64,000 nt of DNA from Gloeotrichia echinulata CP02 (GCA_038087035.1 CP051187.1:4655001-4719000), one strand, 5' to 3'; positions 50,837 to 60,198 are shown, counted from the first letter of the stretch. The notes: generated from the letters alone by a model not told the origin. Numbers and translations are program-made.

Positions 50837-52213
50837 CTACACAGCAGGGATAAAGGTGTTAGCGGCAAATGTACCAGTAAATCCGACTACCTGGGCAATA
50901 ACTTCAAAGTTGCTACCGGACTCAACCAAAATAAGTTTATTTCCGTTGTAATTTGCAGTAGTTATACCACCAGGATTACTCACTTGGATTTGATCAACAC
51001 CATTCTCAAAGTCGAGAATATCAGCGCGATCTTCAAATCCGACCACCTTACCGGAAAGGACACCACCAGTACCACCCGCATAAAAGTTACCACTTGTAGA
51101 ACCCAGCACAAAGGTATCTGATGTGGATATTCCAAAATCTCCCTCAGACAATGCGACTCTTTGACCATTGTTCAACAGGTAGACACCACCAATTAACACG
51201 TCGTAGTCGCCAGGTTGACCGCCACCATTTAGGGTATCATTACCAAATCCACCAACGATGGTATCATTACCAGCACCTCCCAAAAGCAAGTCATTGCTAC
51301 CGAGGTCATTGAGAGCAAGATTCAAATCTGCGTCAAAATTAATGCCCCAGCCACCATAACCGCCATCAAGATAATCATTGCCCACCGCTCCGTTGATGGT
51401 GTCATTACCACCACCACCAAAAACAGTGTCATTACCCGTTCCTGCAGTGATATCGTCATTACCATCAGGATTGTTAGGGTCATCACTAACTGTAATGAAC
51501 TCCCCTGCAGTGTCTACGTTGGCGTAAAAGTCTCCAAAAATCAGATCGTCTCCAACACTTCCGTTGATGGTGTCGTTCCCGCTCTCCCCTACGAGAATAT
51601 CAAGACCAGGGGGAAGGTTAGGATCATTGATTGGGTTTGCGTTTAGTCCATTGGAGATCCGGTCATCACCAGATCCGCCAAAAATGGTGTCATTCCCATT
51701 GCCCCCTCTAAGAGTATCATTACCGCTTGCTCCATCAAGGAAGTCATCCCCAAACCCCCCTTGTAATAAATCATTCCCTGTGCCGGCAAGGAGTACATCA
51801 TTCCCAAAACCGCCATCAAGGCGATTATTACCATCGCGCTCAAAGAGGAAATCATTCCCAAAGCCACCTCTGATGCTGTCATTACCCGACCCACCATAGA
51901 GGGTATCATCATCATTACCGCCGTCAAGGATATCGTTACCACCCCCACCCCAGATAAAGTCATTACCATCGCCCCCAAAAAGTAAATCCTTGCCATCATT
52001 TGGGGTTGCGGCAGAAAAAATGGGGTTGAATGGATCAATCAGATTAAGAACAGCACCATCACCCGAAATAATGTCATTACCCTCACCTCCTGAGATATAG
52101 TCATTACCTGCCAATCCGACCAAGATGTCGTCTCCCTTACGAGCGAAGATCTGATCACCACTAGATGTACCTCTAATGGTGTCATTGTCGTTTTTTCCGT
52201 TGATGTAAGCCAT
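50837..52213 (-). CDS. RTX calcium-binding repeat protein (type I secretion substrate)
   Basis: 458 residues. More than 20 glycine-rich nonapeptide repeats of the GGxGxDxLx type (GGAGNDTIVGGFGNDTL-like) run from about residue 20 to 330, each pair binding Ca2+ to form a beta-roll. The C-terminal 110 residues (SDTFVLGSTSGNFYAGGTGG, VVGFEDRADILDFENGVDQI) are the usual secreted cap. There is no signal peptide, as expected for type I secretion. Repeats are uninterrupted and the frame is intact. The enzyme domain usually found in such toxins is absent, so a structural or surface role is possible. It faces the same way as the two peptide genes and the broken exporter at 52.3-54.6 kb. Confidence 0.93.
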   Translation of the reverse strand: MAYINGKNDNDTIRGTSSGDQIFARKGDDILVGLAGNDYISGGEGNDIISGDGAVLNLIDPFNPIFSAATPNDGKDLLFGGDGNDFIWGGGGNDILDGGNDDDTLYGGSGNDSIRGGFGNDFLFERDGNNRLDGGFGNDVLLAGTGNDLLQGGFGDDFLDGASGNDTLRGGNGNDTIFGGSGDDRISNGLNANPINDPNLPPGLDILVGESGNDTINGSVGDDLIFGDFYANVDTAGEFITVSDDPNNPDGNDDITAGTGNDTVFGGGGNDTINGAVGNDYLDGGYGGWGINFDADLNLALNDLGSNDLLLGGAGNDTIVGGFGNDTLNGGGQPGDYDVLIGGVYLLNNGQRVALSEGDFGISTSDTFVLGSTSGNFYAGGTGGVLSGKVVGFEDRADILDFENGVDQIQVSNPGGITTANYNGNKLILVESGSNFEVIAQVVGFTGTFAANTFIPAV

Positions 52214-52268
52214 ATATATATATTGTTATTAGAAAACCTCAAACACAATCAATACGGGTAGGTTTTGC

Positions 52269-52535
52269 CTAATTTGATGCTGAAGAAAATGAAGAAGCAG
52301 AAACACTAGAGACAGGATTAGAACCAGAAGCTCTGGAAATCACACGAATATAAGAGAGAGCAAAGGAAATATTCGGTTGAATGGTTGCTAGATTGTTAAC
52401 AAAAGTATCTGTGTAAGTCGAACTACCAAAAGCAGATGCTGAAAATACAGACATTGCTGTAGCACCACTGCCATTTAAATGGCAAGCAGATGTTTCGGGG
52501 ATGAAATCTAAATAATCCAGATCAGAAATTATCAT
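52269..52535 (-). CDS. putative exported leader peptide (MII-DL-YL family), first
   Basis: 88 residues from the ATG at 52535 (GAGAAG upstream; an ATG 18 bp earlier is also in frame). It begins MIISDLDYLDFIPETSACHL, closely matching the MIINDLGYLEICNEE start of the peptide at 53205, so the first 15-20 residues look like a conserved leader. The rest is Ser/Ala/Thr-rich with hydrophobic stretches (ATIQPNISFALSYIRVIS, SSVSASSFSSASN). It resembles precursors exported by peptidase-containing ABC transporters. Mature activity is unknown. Confidence 0.68.
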   Translation of the reverse strand: MIISDLDYLDFIPETSACHLNGSGATAMSVFSASAFGSSTYTDTFVNNLATIQPNISFALSYIRVISRASGSNPVSSVSASSFSSASN

Positions 52536-52779
52536 CGCTTCTCGATACCCCATGTAGTTTTCTTGACGCCATTAAAAAGCGAATTTGCAAATATAAATAA
52601 TCTGTGTTTTTACAAAAGTATGATGCCTCCCAATAATACGTATATGATTTTTGCAAAAATTGCATTTTGTGCTAATAGCTAAAGTAAGCTAAAAGCTCAC
52701 TAGGCAATCTTTTAACCCATTTCAATGAGTTTGAGCTAAAACGGCTCAAACGCTACGCAGTATTGGTATCTCGTCAGTA

Positions 52780-52861
52780 AGAGTTGCCCTAAGTGGGCAA
52801 CTCTTTTCAAATGCTCATGAGCTTTTATTTATCTGAAAGTTGCCTGAAATAGGGCAACTTT
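52780..52861. terminator. twin hairpins between the peptide genes
   Basis: Hairpin 1: AGAGTTGCCC and GGGCAACTCT (52780-52804), 10-bp stem. Hairpin 2: AAAGTTGCC and GGCAACTTT (52836-52861), 9-bp stem. They share the AGTTGCC stem. The second lies 12 bp after the stop of the 53205 gene on the minus strand and may act as its terminator or as an RNA-processing site. Confidence 0.55.
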
Positions 52862-52872
52862 TTAGTCTTTAA

Positions 52873-53205
52873 CTATGCTGCTGAAGCAACGATAGTACCA
52901 GATTGGCTGGAGCTTTCTCCGCCAACCACTACTTGGGAGAATGCGGATTGAGTGTTGCTAGCTTTGCCTATTGCTTCGTTGTCGAAAGCGATAGAAGCGG
53001 AATTACCTTTTACTGTTGAGCTAACCTCGTAGGTTGCTTTCTTTGTCAGAGTATCCTTAACTGTGCTGCTGATAGAAATGTTAGCTGTATTGTTAAATGT
53101 CGCAGCCACATTCTTGGTGAAGGAATAGTTAGTACCACCAGATTTACTACCACCAAATACTTCTTCGTTGCAGATTTCTAAATAGCCTAGATCGTTGATA
53201 ATCAT
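52873..53205 (-). CDS. putative exported leader peptide (MII-DL-YL family), second
   Basis: 110 residues, ATG preceded by AGGATAG at a good distance. The leader MIINDLGYLEICNEEVFGG ends in a Gly-Gly that fits processing by a C39-type peptidase. The following 90 residues are Ser/Thr/Asn/Val-rich with no Cys after the leader (SFTKNVAATFNNTANISISS, TVKDTLTKKATYEVSSTVKG), strand-like and repetitive. Such peptides are encoded near HlyD/ABC exporters in cyanobacteria. A bacteriocin or surface-peptide role is a guess. The ABC gene upstream is broken. Confidence 0.75.
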   Translation of the reverse strand: MIINDLGYLEICNEEVFGGSKSGGTNYSFTKNVAATFNNTANISISSTVKDTLTKKATYEVSSTVKGNSASIAFDNEAIGKASNTQSAFSQVVVGGESSSQSGTIVASAA

Positions 53206-53544
53206 TGGTTCTATCCTGAGAATTAACTAGTTCTTTTGGGAATTTTTTTGTGGGTGGTTTGCTTTCCATCCACATTTATACTCTAAAATATTATTTCCAA
53301 TAAGTCAACACTTTTTGAGGTTTTTATTGATTAAAAAAAATTATTATTCCTGGGAAGATATTTATCTATAGCTAATATTTGTTTCCCTAAAAATGCAAAA
53401 AAAATCTAGGCAGTAAACATTTGTTTAATGCCAAGATAAATCTATCGTAATTATTTTTTATTTGTAAATTACTGGAAATTTGGGTCTATCAAAAACATGG
53501 AAACATCTAATTTAAATACTCCCTTATCTCCCCAATATCTCTCA
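53206..53544. other. AT-rich upstream region of the leader-peptide gene
   Basis: About 340 bp, strongly AT-rich with long A/T runs. It probably holds the promoter of the minus-strand peptide gene. No coding sequence was recognised. Confidence 0.5.
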
Positions 53545-53767
53545 ATACGGTTCGATTAAGACTAAAAAATAAAAATGTGTAAGTTGGGTTGAGGAACCTA
53601 GCAAGATTCCGTATTCCTTCCCTACGGGACGCTGCGCGAACCCAGAAGCAAGCTACGCGGAGCCTCCCATAGGGAAGGGGGACCAAACGCAACCCAATCT
53701 TTTACGCGGTTTGTTGGGTAACGCATTACCTCAACCCAACCTACGAATATTCTTAACCGAACCGTAT
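53545..53767. mobile_element. E6 element (223 bp)
   Basis: Terminal inverted repeats ATACGGTTCGATTAAGA and TTCTTAACCGAACCGTAT. Inside are the inverted repeats GTAAGTTGGGTTGAGG and CCTCAACCCAACCTAC and a dispersed repeat (CCCTACGGGACGCTGCGCGA, CAAGCTACGCGGAGCC). A solitary end TTCTCTTAACCGAACCGTAT lies at 50798-50817, on the other side of the RTX gene. Confidence 0.78.
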
Positions 53768-53778
53768 AACCATATCTC

Positions 53779-54552
53779 TTATCTTCGTGCCATTCTCCCC
53801 TTCCAATCTCTAGTTACTAGACTGCTTGAGCTAATTGTTGTTGATTGAGGTAGTAGCAATGACCTTTTTTGAGGATTAATTTTGTCGTGAGTACCACTTT
53901 CCAGCAATATGGCGAGATCTAAAACTAGAATCAAATCAGTATTGCGGACAGTAGACAGGCGATGGGCAATAATTACACTGGTGCGCCCTGGGAGAATTGT
54001 TTTGAGGTTGTTTTGAATAATACGTTCTGATTCCGAGTTTAAGTGACTTGTGGCTTCATCAAAAAGTAACAATCGGAGATTTCCAAGTATTGCAGGAGCA
54101 ATGGCTAGGCGTTGGCGTTGTCCGCCCCAGAGCATTCCGCCCGCTTCACCAATTTGGGATTCGTAACCGATTGGCAGTTGCTGAATAAATTCATCTGCTC
54201 CTGCAAATCTTGCTGCCTGGATAATTTCTGCTAAAGAAGCTTCTGGGTGAGCGATGGAGATGTTTTCATGAATAGTGCCACCAAACAGGAAGGTATCTTA
54301 ATCGACAAGACCTATTTGAGAGCGGAGAGGTTGCAAAGAAACACCAGAGACATCATGACGGTCTATCAAGACTTTTCCATCTGTCGCAGGGTATAAACCT
54401 AAAATTAATTTGCCCAGGGTTGTTTTTCCAGAACTACCACTGCTACCATTTGCTCTGGCTGGATTTAAAGCCAAGTTGCTGACTGATTTGTGGGATAGAT
54501 CTTGACTTTGAATACCTAGTACAGTAAGGCGTAAATAAGCCCCCCATTCCAA
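53779..54552 (-). pseudogene. ABC exporter ATPase domain, broken by a stop codon and truncated
   Basis: Two open parts in one frame are separated by a single TAA at about 54300, where LRSQIGLVD-stop-DTFLFGGTIHENISIA would normally read VDQDTFLFGGTI (CAA to TAA). The downstream part has GEAGGMLWGGQRQRLAIAPA (signature), LLLFDEATSHLN (Walker B) and VIIAHRLSTVRNTD (H-loop). The upstream part has an altered Walker A (NGSSGSSGKTTLGKLILGLY). The transmembrane and C39 peptidase domains expected upstream are absent. It is the remnant of a peptidase/ABC exporter of the kind that would export the neighbouring leader peptides. Confidence 0.88.
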
Positions 54553-55079
54553 ATCGGCAAAAACTCTGCCCTATAAGCTTTTTGACTTTTGACTTTTAAC
54601 TTTTAACGAATGCCTTACAGTACTAGTGCATTACTCCCTGGCCAATTAAAATTCAAAAATGGGAAAAATTTATCTGCAAAAGAAAATCATACATTATACA
54701 CTTGAATAATAGACACACAATCAGGTAACTGTTGCCGGCCACACTAGTTGTGGGTGGTAAGCGGATGCCTTTTAAAATCACTAATTAAATCATCAGCATG
54801 ATTGACGAAGCACCAGATTATTCCTGACAGTAAACCTTGTATAGAATAACCCCCTTCTGTTAAAATCAAATATACCACTAGGATTAAATACTTACCAGCA
54901 ACGAATTTAGATTGGGCGGACGAGTAACAACTATTACGTGGTTGTATACACGACTGACTTCTTATTAGAGCTGTGGGTAGCAAGAACGCAGGAAGAACCA
55001 ATCAGGTAAAATCCTGGCTTCAAAATCTGCTGTGTGAAAAATTATTGATTGACACAACTTTAGTATTTAGAGGAGATTT
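54553..55079. other. region between the ABC remnant and prk
   Basis: 527 bp. Short heptads (TTTTGAC, TTTTAAC) at 54578-54607. Otherwise it is AT-rich. A minus-strand frame of 85 codons (54744-55001) has no family I can name. The prk promoter should lie near 54950-55060; GAGGAG at 55071-55076 is its ribosome site. Confidence 0.5.
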
Positions 55080-56084
55080 ATGACAAGTAAGCCGGAACGC
55101 GTGGTACTGATTGGAGTAGCCGGAGACTCCGGGTGCGGTAAATCTACGTTTTTGCGTCGTTTGATAGATTTATTTGGTGAAGATTTAATGACGGTCATCT
55201 GTTTAGATGACTATCACTCTCTGGATCGTAAACAGCGCAAAGAAACTGGGATAACAGCACTAGACCCCAGGGCGAACAATTTTGACCTGATGTATGAGCA
55301 AATTCAAGCACTCAAGAATGGTCAAGCGATTGATAAGCCAATTTATAACCACGAAACTGGCTTGATTGATCCACCAGAGCGGATCGAACCAAATCATATT
55401 GTAGTTGTGGAAGGGCTGCATCCTTTATATGATGAACGGGTGCGAGCGCTAATCGATTTCAGTGTCTATTTCGACATCAGCGATGAAGTCAAAATTGCCT
55501 GGAAAATTCAGCGAGATATGGCTGAACGCGGTCATCGCTATGAAGATGTGTTAGCGCAAATCAATTCCCGTAAGCCTGATTTTGAAAAGTATATTGAACC
55601 ACAAAGAGAATTTGCTGATGTGGTTCTGCAAGTATTGCCAACTAACTTAATCAAAAACGATACAGAGCGCAAAGTCCTGCGGGTACGTATGCTGCAAAGA
55701 GAAGGGAAGGAAGGCTTTGACCCAAGTTACCTCTTTGATGAAGGGTCAACAATTACCTGGACTCCTTGCGGACGTAAGCTGACTTGTTCTTACCCTGGTA
55801 TGCAGCTGTACTATGGTTCAGATGTTTACTATGGTCGCTACGTTTCAGTATTAGAGGTGGATGGTCAATTTGACAACCTAGAAGAAGTGATTTACATCGA
55901 AACCCATCTCAGCAAAACATCTACTAAATACCAGGGTGAGTTGACTCACTTGTTACTTCAGCACCGTGAATATCCCGGTTCCAACAATGGAACTGGATTT
56001 TTCCAAGTGCTTACAGGTTTGAAAATGCGAGCCGCTTATGAGAGGTTGACAACACAGGAAGCTAAGTTAGCAGTTCAAGTTTAA
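55080..56084 (+). CDS. prk: phosphoribulokinase
   Basis: 334 residues. Calvin-cycle enzyme making RuBP from ribulose 5-phosphate and ATP. P-loop GVAGDSGCGKSTFLRR contains Cys19, and VICLDDYHSLDR contains Cys41; this pair forms the thioredoxin/CP12-regulated disulfide in plant-type PRK. Also visible are the catalytic Asp in CLDDYH, HIVVVEGLHPLYDERVR (Walker B-like) and KIQRDMAERGHRYEDV. Intact length, strong ribosome site (AGAGGAGA). It lies 5.5 kb from petH, with the secretion island between them. Confidence 0.98.
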   Translation: MTSKPERVVLIGVAGDSGCGKSTFLRRLIDLFGEDLMTVICLDDYHSLDRKQRKETGITALDPRANNFDLMYEQIQALKNGQAIDKPIYNHETGLIDPPERIEPNHIVVVEGLHPLYDERVRALIDFSVYFDISDEVKIAWKIQRDMAERGHRYEDVLAQINSRKPDFEKYIEPQREFADVVLQVLPTNLIKNDTERKVLRVRMLQREGKEGFDPSYLFDEGSTITWTPCGRKLTCSYPGMQLYYGSDVYYGRYVSVLEVDGQFDNLEEVIYIETHLSKTSTKYQGELTHLLLQHREYPGSNNGTGFFQVLTGLKMRAAYERLTTQEAKLAVQV

Positions 56085-56111
56085 AGCAGCAGTTTTTGTG
56101 TCAAATCTTTG

Positions 56112-56140
56112 GGGGGTACTTCAGGGTATCCCCTTTTTTG
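56112..56140 (+). terminator. Rho-independent terminator of prk
   Basis: GGGGGTAC pairs with GTATCCCC (8 bp, one G-T), loop TTCAGG, followed by TTTTTT, 27 bp after the prk stop. Confidence 0.8.
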
Positions 56141-56330
56141 TGTTGTTGAAAACATTTTCGTCAAGAGTCAAGGGTCAAGAGTCAATTGAGGAGATTTTAA
56201 TAGTTTTTGAGAAGATATGAAAACACTTACTAATGTTTGTGTAATTATTGTTATGATTTCATAAATTAGAGTAACTGAACTAAATAACCACATTTAGCCA
56301 GTGAAAATACTTTAAAAGGAGGAAATTCCT

Positions 56331-57593
56331 TTGTCTCGTCGATATCTATTCACCTCCGAGTCAGTCACCGAAGGTCATCCAGATAAAATCTGCGATCAGA
56401 TTTCTGATACGATTCTGGATGCCTTGCTGACACAAGATCCCACTAGCCGTGTCGCGGCTGAAGTGGTAGTCAATACTGGCTTGGTGCTAATCACAGGCGA
56501 AATTACCACCAAAGCCAATGTGAATTTCGTCAATCTGGCTCGCAAGAAAATTGCTGAAATTGGCTATACCAATGCTGATAACGGCTTTTCTGCTAACAGC
56601 ACCAGCGTTTTGGTAGCTTTGGACGAACAATCACCTGATATCGCCCAAGGTGTTAACACCGCCCAAGAAACCCGCGAACAGGATAGTGAAGAACTATTCG
56701 ACAAAATTGGTGCAGGTGATCAAGGTATAATGTTTGGCTTTGCCAGCAACGAAACACCAGAACTGATGCCCTTACCCATCAGTCTAGCGCACCGCATCGC
56801 TCGCCGACTAGCAGCAGTCCGAAAGACAGGTGATTTACCCTACCTACGTCCCGATGGTAAAACCCAAGTCACCGTCATCTATGAAGATGGCCGTCCTGTA
56901 GGCATTGATACCATCCTGATTTCCACCCAGCATACAGCTAGTATTGGAGAAATCACAGATGAAGTGCAGGTGCAGGCCAAAATTAAGGAAGACCTCTGGT
57001 CAGCAGTGGTCGAACCTGTGTTTGGCGATTTGGAAGTGAAGCCGGATGAGCAAACAAGGTTTTTAGTCAACCCCACTGGCAAATTTGTCATTGGTGGTCC
57101 CCAGGGAGACTCTGGTCTAACTGGTAGAAAAATCATTGTTGATACCTACGGTGGCTACTCACGACATGGTGGGGGCGCTTTCTCCGGTAAAGACCCCACA
57201 AAGGTAGACCGTTCTGCAGCTTATGCGGCTCGCTATGTGGCAAAAAATATTGTCGCTGCAGGGCTAGCAGACAAAGTGGAAATCCAGCTATCCTATGCTA
57301 TCGGCGTAGCGCGACCAACCAGTATTCTGGTAGATACCTTTGGAACTGGTAAAGTAGATGAAGACACCTTGCTGAATTTAATTAATCAGCACTTTGAGCT
57401 TCGTCCGGCGGGGATTATCCATAGCTTCAACTTACGTAACTTACCAAGTGAACGAGGCGGACGTTTTTATCAGGACGTCGCGGCTTACGGTCATTTTGGG
57501 CGGAGTGATTTAGACTTGCCTTGGGAGCAAACCGATAAGGCAGAATTGTTGAAGCAAGCCGTCAACGATTCACTTTCGCAAGCGATCGCTTAG
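56331..57593 (+). CDS. metK: S-adenosylmethionine synthetase
   Basis: 420 residues, TTG start supported by a perfect AAGGAGG 8 bp upstream and by the normal N-terminus MSRRYLFTSESVTEGHPDKI. Makes SAM from methionine and ATP. Signatures: GHPDKICDQISD (His and Asp at the active site), GAGDQGIMFGFA, GGGAFSGKDPTKVDRSAAY and the flexible-loop region. Monocistronic, with a short TCAAGAG-type STRR upstream. No SAM riboswitch-like structure was seen in the 246-bp leader. Confidence 0.98.
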   Translation: MSRRYLFTSESVTEGHPDKICDQISDTILDALLTQDPTSRVAAEVVVNTGLVLITGEITTKANVNFVNLARKKIAEIGYTNADNGFSANSTSVLVALDEQSPDIAQGVNTAQETREQDSEELFDKIGAGDQGIMFGFASNETPELMPLPISLAHRIARRLAAVRKTGDLPYLRPDGKTQVTVIYEDGRPVGIDTILISTQHTASIGEITDEVQVQAKIKEDLWSAVVEPVFGDLEVKPDEQTRFLVNPTGKFVIGGPQGDSGLTGRKIIVDTYGGYSRHGGGAFSGKDPTKVDRSAAYAARYVAKNIVAAGLADKVEIQLSYAIGVARPTSILVDTFGTGKVDEDTLLNLINQHFELRPAGIIHSFNLRNLPSERGGRFYQDVAAYGHFGRSDLDLPWEQTDKAELLKQAVNDSLSQAIA

Positions 57594-58208
57594 ACTCTAA
57601 TTTAACAGTAGGGGCGCAAGGCCTTGCGCCCTTACAACACCTTTGAGTTTGGATTCAGGGACTTGCAAATACAGTTCACAGGTGTTATAGCATTTCACCA
57701 AAACTCTGATACATATAGAAGCCAGTAGGGGCACGGCATTGCCGTGCCCCTACCAACGTATTTGTATCATACTTAAAGTGAAACGGTATTAGTGGTCATT
57801 TGTTATTGGTAAGGACTTATAGTATTTTTACCTAAATTAAACCGCGTCTGTCGTAATTTTGAGGTGTATTTGCAGCCTAAGACCTATTCTCCGGGCACAT
57901 TAGTATGGAGAGTAGAATGCCAAAAATCTGTGGTTGATCACGAAAAACTCAAGTCTGACGCACCCTACAGATTTGTTTGTCGGCATCAAATTTTTGTGTC
58001 ACGATGAATATCTAAACCACTGAAAGAAATATATATAATAGAGTCTCATGAGAAACGCACCCCCAACCCCCTAAGCGTAAGCGAGGAGGGGGTATCATGT
58101 ACTTCGTTTGATTAGGAAAAGTTAGAATCTAGGTATTAATTCAGTCATGGGAGTGATGCTACGGGTGAAACTTGGTGATTTTGGCGGGAGGGTAAGCACA
58201 TTTGTGAG
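57594..58208. other. repeat-bearing gap between metK and the histidine kinase
   Basis: Core palindrome GTAGGGGCGCAAGGCCTTGC at about 57610-57636 just after metK (usable as a terminator), a complete E2 element at 57687-57789, a CTGACGCACCCTAC half-REP near 57954, and a CCCCCTAAGCG...GGAGGGGG hairpin at about 58066-58093. No gene is seen. Confidence 0.65.
57687..57789. mobile_element. E2 element (complete)
   Basis: 103 bp, ends ATAGCATTTCACC and GTGAAACGGTAT, perfect core GTAGGGGCACGGCATTGCCG plus TGCCCCTAC. Nearly identical to 46710-46813. Confidence 0.88.
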
Positions 58209-59933
58209 ATGCAAACTCAAAAGCCAACCCCTATTGACAGTAGTTCAGAAAGCAAAATAGTGTCAGCAGAAGAGCCATCGACAGACGAACTCCCGACTAT
58301 AGAATTTCCTTCACGCGGGAAACTCAAAGCTAGTTCTTGGCGTATCCATCAAAAAATTGGCTATGGATACTTTGTGGCTATTGGGATTGGGTTTTTTGGC
58401 TCATTGACTGGGTTGGTCATGGCCAACTACTATCGGGGAAGAGAAATTAGGCAATTAAATCAAGCCCATGAGCAAGGACAACTACTAATAAATTATAAAG
58501 ATGCGGTAGTAGGGACGCAATTGCATAGCTCTAACTTAGTGGCTGTATTAGACAACTCACAACAACTGGAAATCAAGAAAGCCGAATTTATCAAGAGTTT
58601 TGAGAAAGCTAAAAAATTGGATCAAAAAATTACTAATTTTATTGATAGTAAACCAAGGACATTAGCTGCTACAAGTTCTACTTTGCAGACTTTATTGCAG
58701 AATTATGGAACTACTTTAAAATCCTATACTAACCAAATAGAAGCAGTATTGGCAGAAATTGACTACCAGAAAATGCAGCCGCAGCAGATGGCTACAGCCA
58801 GAGGAAAATTGTTGGAAATTATGCGTGGTGAAACAGCCATGCAACTGGATCAACTTTCGCAAAAATTGAGCAACATTCTGCAAAATGCTGAAGAACAAGA
58901 GCAGCAAAGGACAGAAGCATTTGAGCAGGCAAAAGGAGTTGAGCGATTAATTGTGATCGCGAGTATGCTGGTATCTGTGGCGATCGCAGCTATTGTAGCA
59001 TGGCGGACGAGTCGGGCGATCGCCGAACCAGTGATCACTGTCACCCAAGTAGCTGAACAGGTGGCGAGAAAATCTAATTTCGATTTGCGAGCGCCCATTA
59101 CCACAGAAGATGAAATTGGGTTATTAGCTAAATCTTTGAATCGTTTAATTGAACGAGTATCTGAGCGGACTAAAGAACTACAACAAGCTAAAGAATTAGC
59201 CGAAGCCGCTAGCCAAGCAAAAAGTATTTTCTTGGCCAATGTTAGTCACGAATTACGTACACCTTTAAATGCTGTTATTGGCTTGAGCCAACTGCTGGAA
59301 GACGATGCTACAGATTTGGACTTATCTCTAGATTTTATCACAGATCTAGAAACAATCAACTCAGCCGGTAAACATCTACTAGAACTAATTAACGATATCC
59401 TCGACTTGTCAAAAATTGAAGCGGGGAAAATGAATCTCTACCCAGAGACATTTGAGATTGGGATGCTGATTAATAATATTGTCCTCACAGTCAAGCCTGC
59501 TATCGAAAAAAATAGCAATGTTTTAGAAATAGATTGTGATGACCAACTGGGAACAATGTACGCCGATCAAACTCGGATGCGGCAAGTTTTATTAAATCTG
59601 TTGAGTAATGCTGCCAAGTTTACCACTAACGGTAAGATAACGCTAACAGTGCGGAGCGAAAAACAAGAATTAGTATTAGACGCTCCTTTTGGGATTATTA
59701 CTTTCACCGTTACTGATACGGGAATTGGGATGTCGCAGAGTCAACAACAGCAGTTATTTCAACCCTTCATTCAAGGGGATAATTCAACTACAAAAAAGTA
59801 TGGCGGTACAGGATTGGGTTTAGCAATTAGCCGCCATTTTTGCGAGATGATGGGTGGGGAAATTATTGTTAAAAGTCAGCCGGGAGTAGGTTCTACTTTT
59901 ATTGTTCGCCTACCACTGACTGTGCAAGATTAA
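58209..59933 (+). CDS. membrane sensor histidine kinase with HAMP domain
   Basis: 574 residues. Two membrane segments (about 57-78, YFVAIGIGFFGSLTGLVMAN, and about 247-268, LIVIASMLVSVAIAAIVAW) enclose a helical periplasmic sensor of about 165 residues rich in Gln/Lys/Leu, like CHASE3-type four-helix sensors. They are followed by a HAMP domain (about 270-322), a coiled coil, the H-box FLANVSHELRTPLNAVIG, N-box LLNLLSNAAKFT, G1 VTDTGIGM and G2 GGTGLGLAISRHF. A receiver or output domain is absent, so it must pass phosphate to a separate regulator. Ligand unknown. Confidence 0.93.
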   Translation: MQTQKPTPIDSSSESKIVSAEEPSTDELPTIEFPSRGKLKASSWRIHQKIGYGYFVAIGIGFFGSLTGLVMANYYRGREIRQLNQAHEQGQLLINYKDAVVGTQLHSSNLVAVLDNSQQLEIKKAEFIKSFEKAKKLDQKITNFIDSKPRTLAATSSTLQTLLQNYGTTLKSYTNQIEAVLAEIDYQKMQPQQMATARGKLLEIMRGETAMQLDQLSQKLSNILQNAEEQEQQRTEAFEQAKGVERLIVIASMLVSVAIAAIVAWRTSRAIAEPVITVTQVAEQVARKSNFDLRAPITTEDEIGLLAKSLNRLIERVSERTKELQQAKELAEAASQAKSIFLANVSHELRTPLNAVIGLSQLLEDDATDLDLSLDFITDLETINSAGKHLLELINDILDLSKIEAGKMNLYPETFEIGMLINNIVLTVKPAIEKNSNVLEIDCDDQLGTMYADQTRMRQVLLNLLSNAAKFTTNGKITLTVRSEKQELVLDAPFGIITFTVTDTGIGMSQSQQQQLFQPFIQGDNSTTKKYGGTGLGLAISRHFCEMMGGEIIVKSQPGVGSTFIVRLPLTVQD

Positions 59934-59974
59934 AAATTGATGGTAAGTAGGTGGTCTATTGAACAATACTGGCT

Positions 59975-60040
59975 TTCTTTGTCATTTGTCATTGGTCATT
60001 TGTCATTGGTCATTTGTCATTGGTCATTGGTCATTGGTAA
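59975..60040. repeat. STRR, GTCATTGGTCATTTG heptads
   Basis: Tandem TCATTTG/TCATTGG heptads after the kinase gene; same family as at 6083-6242. Confidence 0.88.
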
Positions 60041-60095
60041 GCATTTGGGGCATATTTATGTTTCGTAATATAGTTTTGTTTTTTCGCGCCGACTT

Positions 60096-60198
60096 ATATC
60101 ATGTCCGTTTATATGAGCGTAATAAAATATTCTGTAGAGACGTTACATGTAACGTCTCTACATTGCGGGTATTATGGGTAAGCTCCCGGACATGATAT
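60096..60198. mobile_element. inverted-repeat element with a 30-bp perfect palindrome
   Basis: Outer inverted repeats ATATCATGTCCG and CGGACATGATAT enclose about 80 bp, with a perfect 30-bp palindrome at 60133-60162 (TGTAGAGACGTTACA and its complement). No coding frame. A short open frame further on (60405-60599) is not supported. Confidence 0.75.

Noticed and set aside
54744..55001. 85-codon minus-strand frame upstream of prk
   Set aside because: No family features or ribosome site; composition like the spacer.
56175..56330. SAM riboswitch before metK
   Set aside because: No conserved SAM-riboswitch helices could be drawn in the AT-rich leader.
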